From positions 1-23,797 of the forward strand of contig JBBPYR010000099.1 in assembly GCA_038199755.1 (NCBI GenBank): DNA of 23,797 nucleotides, written 5' to 3'. This document shows, in pieces, positions 22,679 to 23,797 of this stretch. The stretch comes from JBBPYR01 sp038199755. Lineage in GTDB: Bacteria > Chloroflexota > Ktedonobacteria > Ktedonobacterales > Ktedonobacteraceae. Under the pieces are notes generated by a model, which was given only the letters and a program-made list of their open reading frames with translations, searched no databases and was not told the DNA's origin. Position 1 is the first letter of the stretch. Every line of letters begins with the position of its first letter. The translations under genes were made by a program, and so were the position numbers.

Positions 22679-23797
22679 CTACGAAGCTTTGCCCTGGAAG
22701 AGGCGATAGGCATCAATCTGGTCGAGGTAATCGCGTTCGCTATTGTAGAGACCATCCCCAATCTCGTTCGCCAGGAGCACAGCAGGAACAGGGAACTGAT
22801 TAGAGGAGGGCAGCGACCGATCTAGTTCCCCCATGATGGCTTGCCACACCACGCCCATCCGTTCGCGGTAGTCTGCCATGCGCCCCTCAAATTCGGCCTT
22901 GAGGTACCCATGCTCTTGCTGCAAGCCCGCAATATCCTCGTCAAAGCGACCCGTCACTTGTTGCCAGATGCGTTGTAACCGCTCTTGCAAGGCGGCTTCT
23001 GCTTCCTTCACACGCCCAGGCAGCGTGACATCATAGTAGGACTCGATATACTGTTCCAGAATACCTTGTAGTTCGCCCGGATAGAGAGCTTCCAGGGCGT
23101 CCAACTCGACTGCCCCCTCTCCATAGCGACCCTCGAAGCCCACGCGCCGCCGTTCGGTTTCTTTGATGGGAGTGCGCGGCAGTTGATAGGTGTGGATCTG
23201 ATCGAGGGTCAGCACCACCGGAAACACCCGCACATCTAGGGGCAGCTGCAACGTACGGATAAAGTACTCGATCTTGCGCGAGACCGCCACCGGCATCGAC
23301 TGCCCAGCAGGGTCGAAGTCGGAGACATAGAAGATGCGCGCAGGCTTGTCAGCGCGCTCTAAGCGATGCACGAGGGCCAGGGTTGCCGTGATGCTCAGTT
23401 CCCCTAAGCCCGTTTGCAGGTTGGCCCCGTAGTGCTGACACAACGGCCCCAACACATCATTCATAGTAGACTTTTCGCACCACACTTCCAGGTGATAGGC
23501 TTGCTCAGGCTCATAGCCACGTGTCGCATACTCCGGCAGGTCAGGAAAATCGGGAAAGCTGAACGCGCTGGAATACAGGTTGCCATACACCCGCACCCGT
23601 GGGTCACATTGCTCATGACGCGCATGGACTTGGACGCCCGGATTACGCCGATCATCGAAGGCCCCAGGGTCCACTAACCGCAGGTAGCGCGCCGCTTTGG
23701 AGGCCATGTTGAGCGTGCCCCAACACTCTTCCGTATTCTCATACGGCTTGCCATTGGGCAACTGCACCGGCGGTTTCTGACTGATAATCTGGTAATG
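22679..23797 (-). CDS. TOPRIM protein, Spo11/TopoVI-A-like (5' end outside window)
   Basis: 372 residues are visible; the frame is open to the window edge, so the N-terminus, probably a winged helix, is missing. The TOPRIM fold is clear: LEVWCEKSTMNDVL supplies the Glu, and IFYVSDFDPAGQSM the Asp-x-Asp metal site, with LGELSITATLALVHRL between. This pattern occurs in topoisomerase VI A/Spo11 and in plasmid or phage TOPRIM proteins. No TopoVI B partner is seen. A coiled-coil region (KEAEAALQERLQRIWQQV onward, about 100 residues) precedes a C-terminal LLANEIGDGLYNSERDYLDQ. It may cut or hold DNA during element replication; the function of such stand-alone proteins is not settled. Same strand as the primase, 283 nt upstream. 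Confidence 0.75.
   Translation of the reverse strand, partial: HYQIISQKPPVQLPNGKPYENTEECWGTLNMASKAARYLRLVDPGAFDDRRNPGVQVHARHEQCDPRVRVYGNLYSSAFSFPDFPDLPEYATRGYEPEQAYHLEVWCEKSTMNDVLGPLCQHYGANLQTGLGELSITATLALVHRLERADKPARIFYVSDFDPAGQSMPVAVSRKIEYFIRTLQLPLDVRVFPVVLTLDQIHTYQLPRTPIKETERRRVGFEGRYGEGAVELDALEALYPGELQGILEQYIESYYDVTLPGRVKEAEAALQERLQRIWQQVTGRFDEDIAGLQQEHGYLKAEFEGRMADYRERMGVVWQAIMGELDRSLPSSNQFPVPAVLLANEIGDGLYNSERDYLDQIDAYRLFQGKAS

Larger units (their letters stand above)
16507..23797. mobile_element. Integrated element at tRNA-Leu, right end outside window
   Basis: The tRNA-Leu 3' half is followed by a minus-strand integrase whose gene ends 120 nt from the tRNA, then excisionase, HUH replication initiator, AT-rich cargo, primase and TOPRIM protein. 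A tyrosine integrase next to a tRNA gene with xis and rep upstream is the layout of actinomycete integrative elements (AICEs) and similar plasmid-like islands. The left boundary is set at the T arm because tyrosine integrases usually use the tRNA 3' part as attB; the exact core is unknown. No second copy of the tRNA 3' end occurs in the window, so the element continues past 23797. The stretch at about 19.4-21.2 kb is clearly more AT-rich than its flanks, which suggests mosaic origin. Confidence 0.8.

Noticed and set aside
21400..23797. Complete TOTE-type defence system
   Set aside because: Only a TOTE-like primase domain is seen; the helicase and nuclease parts are absent from the window, and the context is a replication island.

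Overview
The window looks like chromosomal DNA of a Ktedonobacteria-type member of the Chloroflexota. The evidence is the protein style: zinc-ribbon proteins with one membrane anchor and Pro/Tyr-rich linkers, many secreted Ig/NTF2-like proteins, an rnhC-type RNase HIII, and a small SigA-like sigma factor. This assignment rests on family resemblance and recollection, not on a search. About 16.4 kb of ordinary chromosome is followed by at least 7.3 kb of an integrated mobile element that runs off the right edge.

Region 1 (1-7.5 kb): a DoxX/DoxD-like membrane protein on the minus strand, then on the plus strand an alpha/beta hydrolase, RNase HIII (rnhC) and a zinc-less MDR oxidoreductase (the last two tightly coupled). 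Next come a deletion remnant of a short-chain dehydrogenase, a conserved hypothetical protein, and two membrane-anchored envelope proteins, each preceded by an inverted repeat.

Region 2 (7.5-8.9 kb, minus strand): a decayed gntR-ABC ATPase-ABC permease operon. The regulator carries a one-base frameshift in a G-run. The ATPase is cut after Walker A and joined by deletion to the C-terminal part of the permease. The operon's promoter and palindromic operator are still visible.

Region 3 (8.9-16.3 kb): core genes. These are prfB with its programmed +1 frameshift, a primary-type sigma factor convergent with it across a 48-nt perfect palindrome, a small zinc-ribbon protein, ftsY with a cluster of palindromic repeats in its leader, accD-accA (acetyl-CoA carboxyltransferase), and a Ser/Thr kinase-like protein whose HRD aspartate is replaced by Ser.

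Region 4 (16.45 kb to the end): tRNA-Leu(CAA), followed at once by a minus-strand block of tyrosine integrase, excisionase and HUH rolling-circle replication initiator. An AT-rich cargo stretch follows with two membrane proteins and a MITE-like element. Then come an archaeo-eukaryotic-type primase with a degenerate CHC2 finger and a TOPRIM (Spo11/TopoVI-A-like) protein truncated by the window edge. The int-xis-rep set at a tRNA gene resembles the plan of actinomycete integrative and conjugative elements (AICEs). The primase and TOPRIM genes suggest a larger replication module. No transfer gene is visible, so mobility is inferred only from int/xis/rep.
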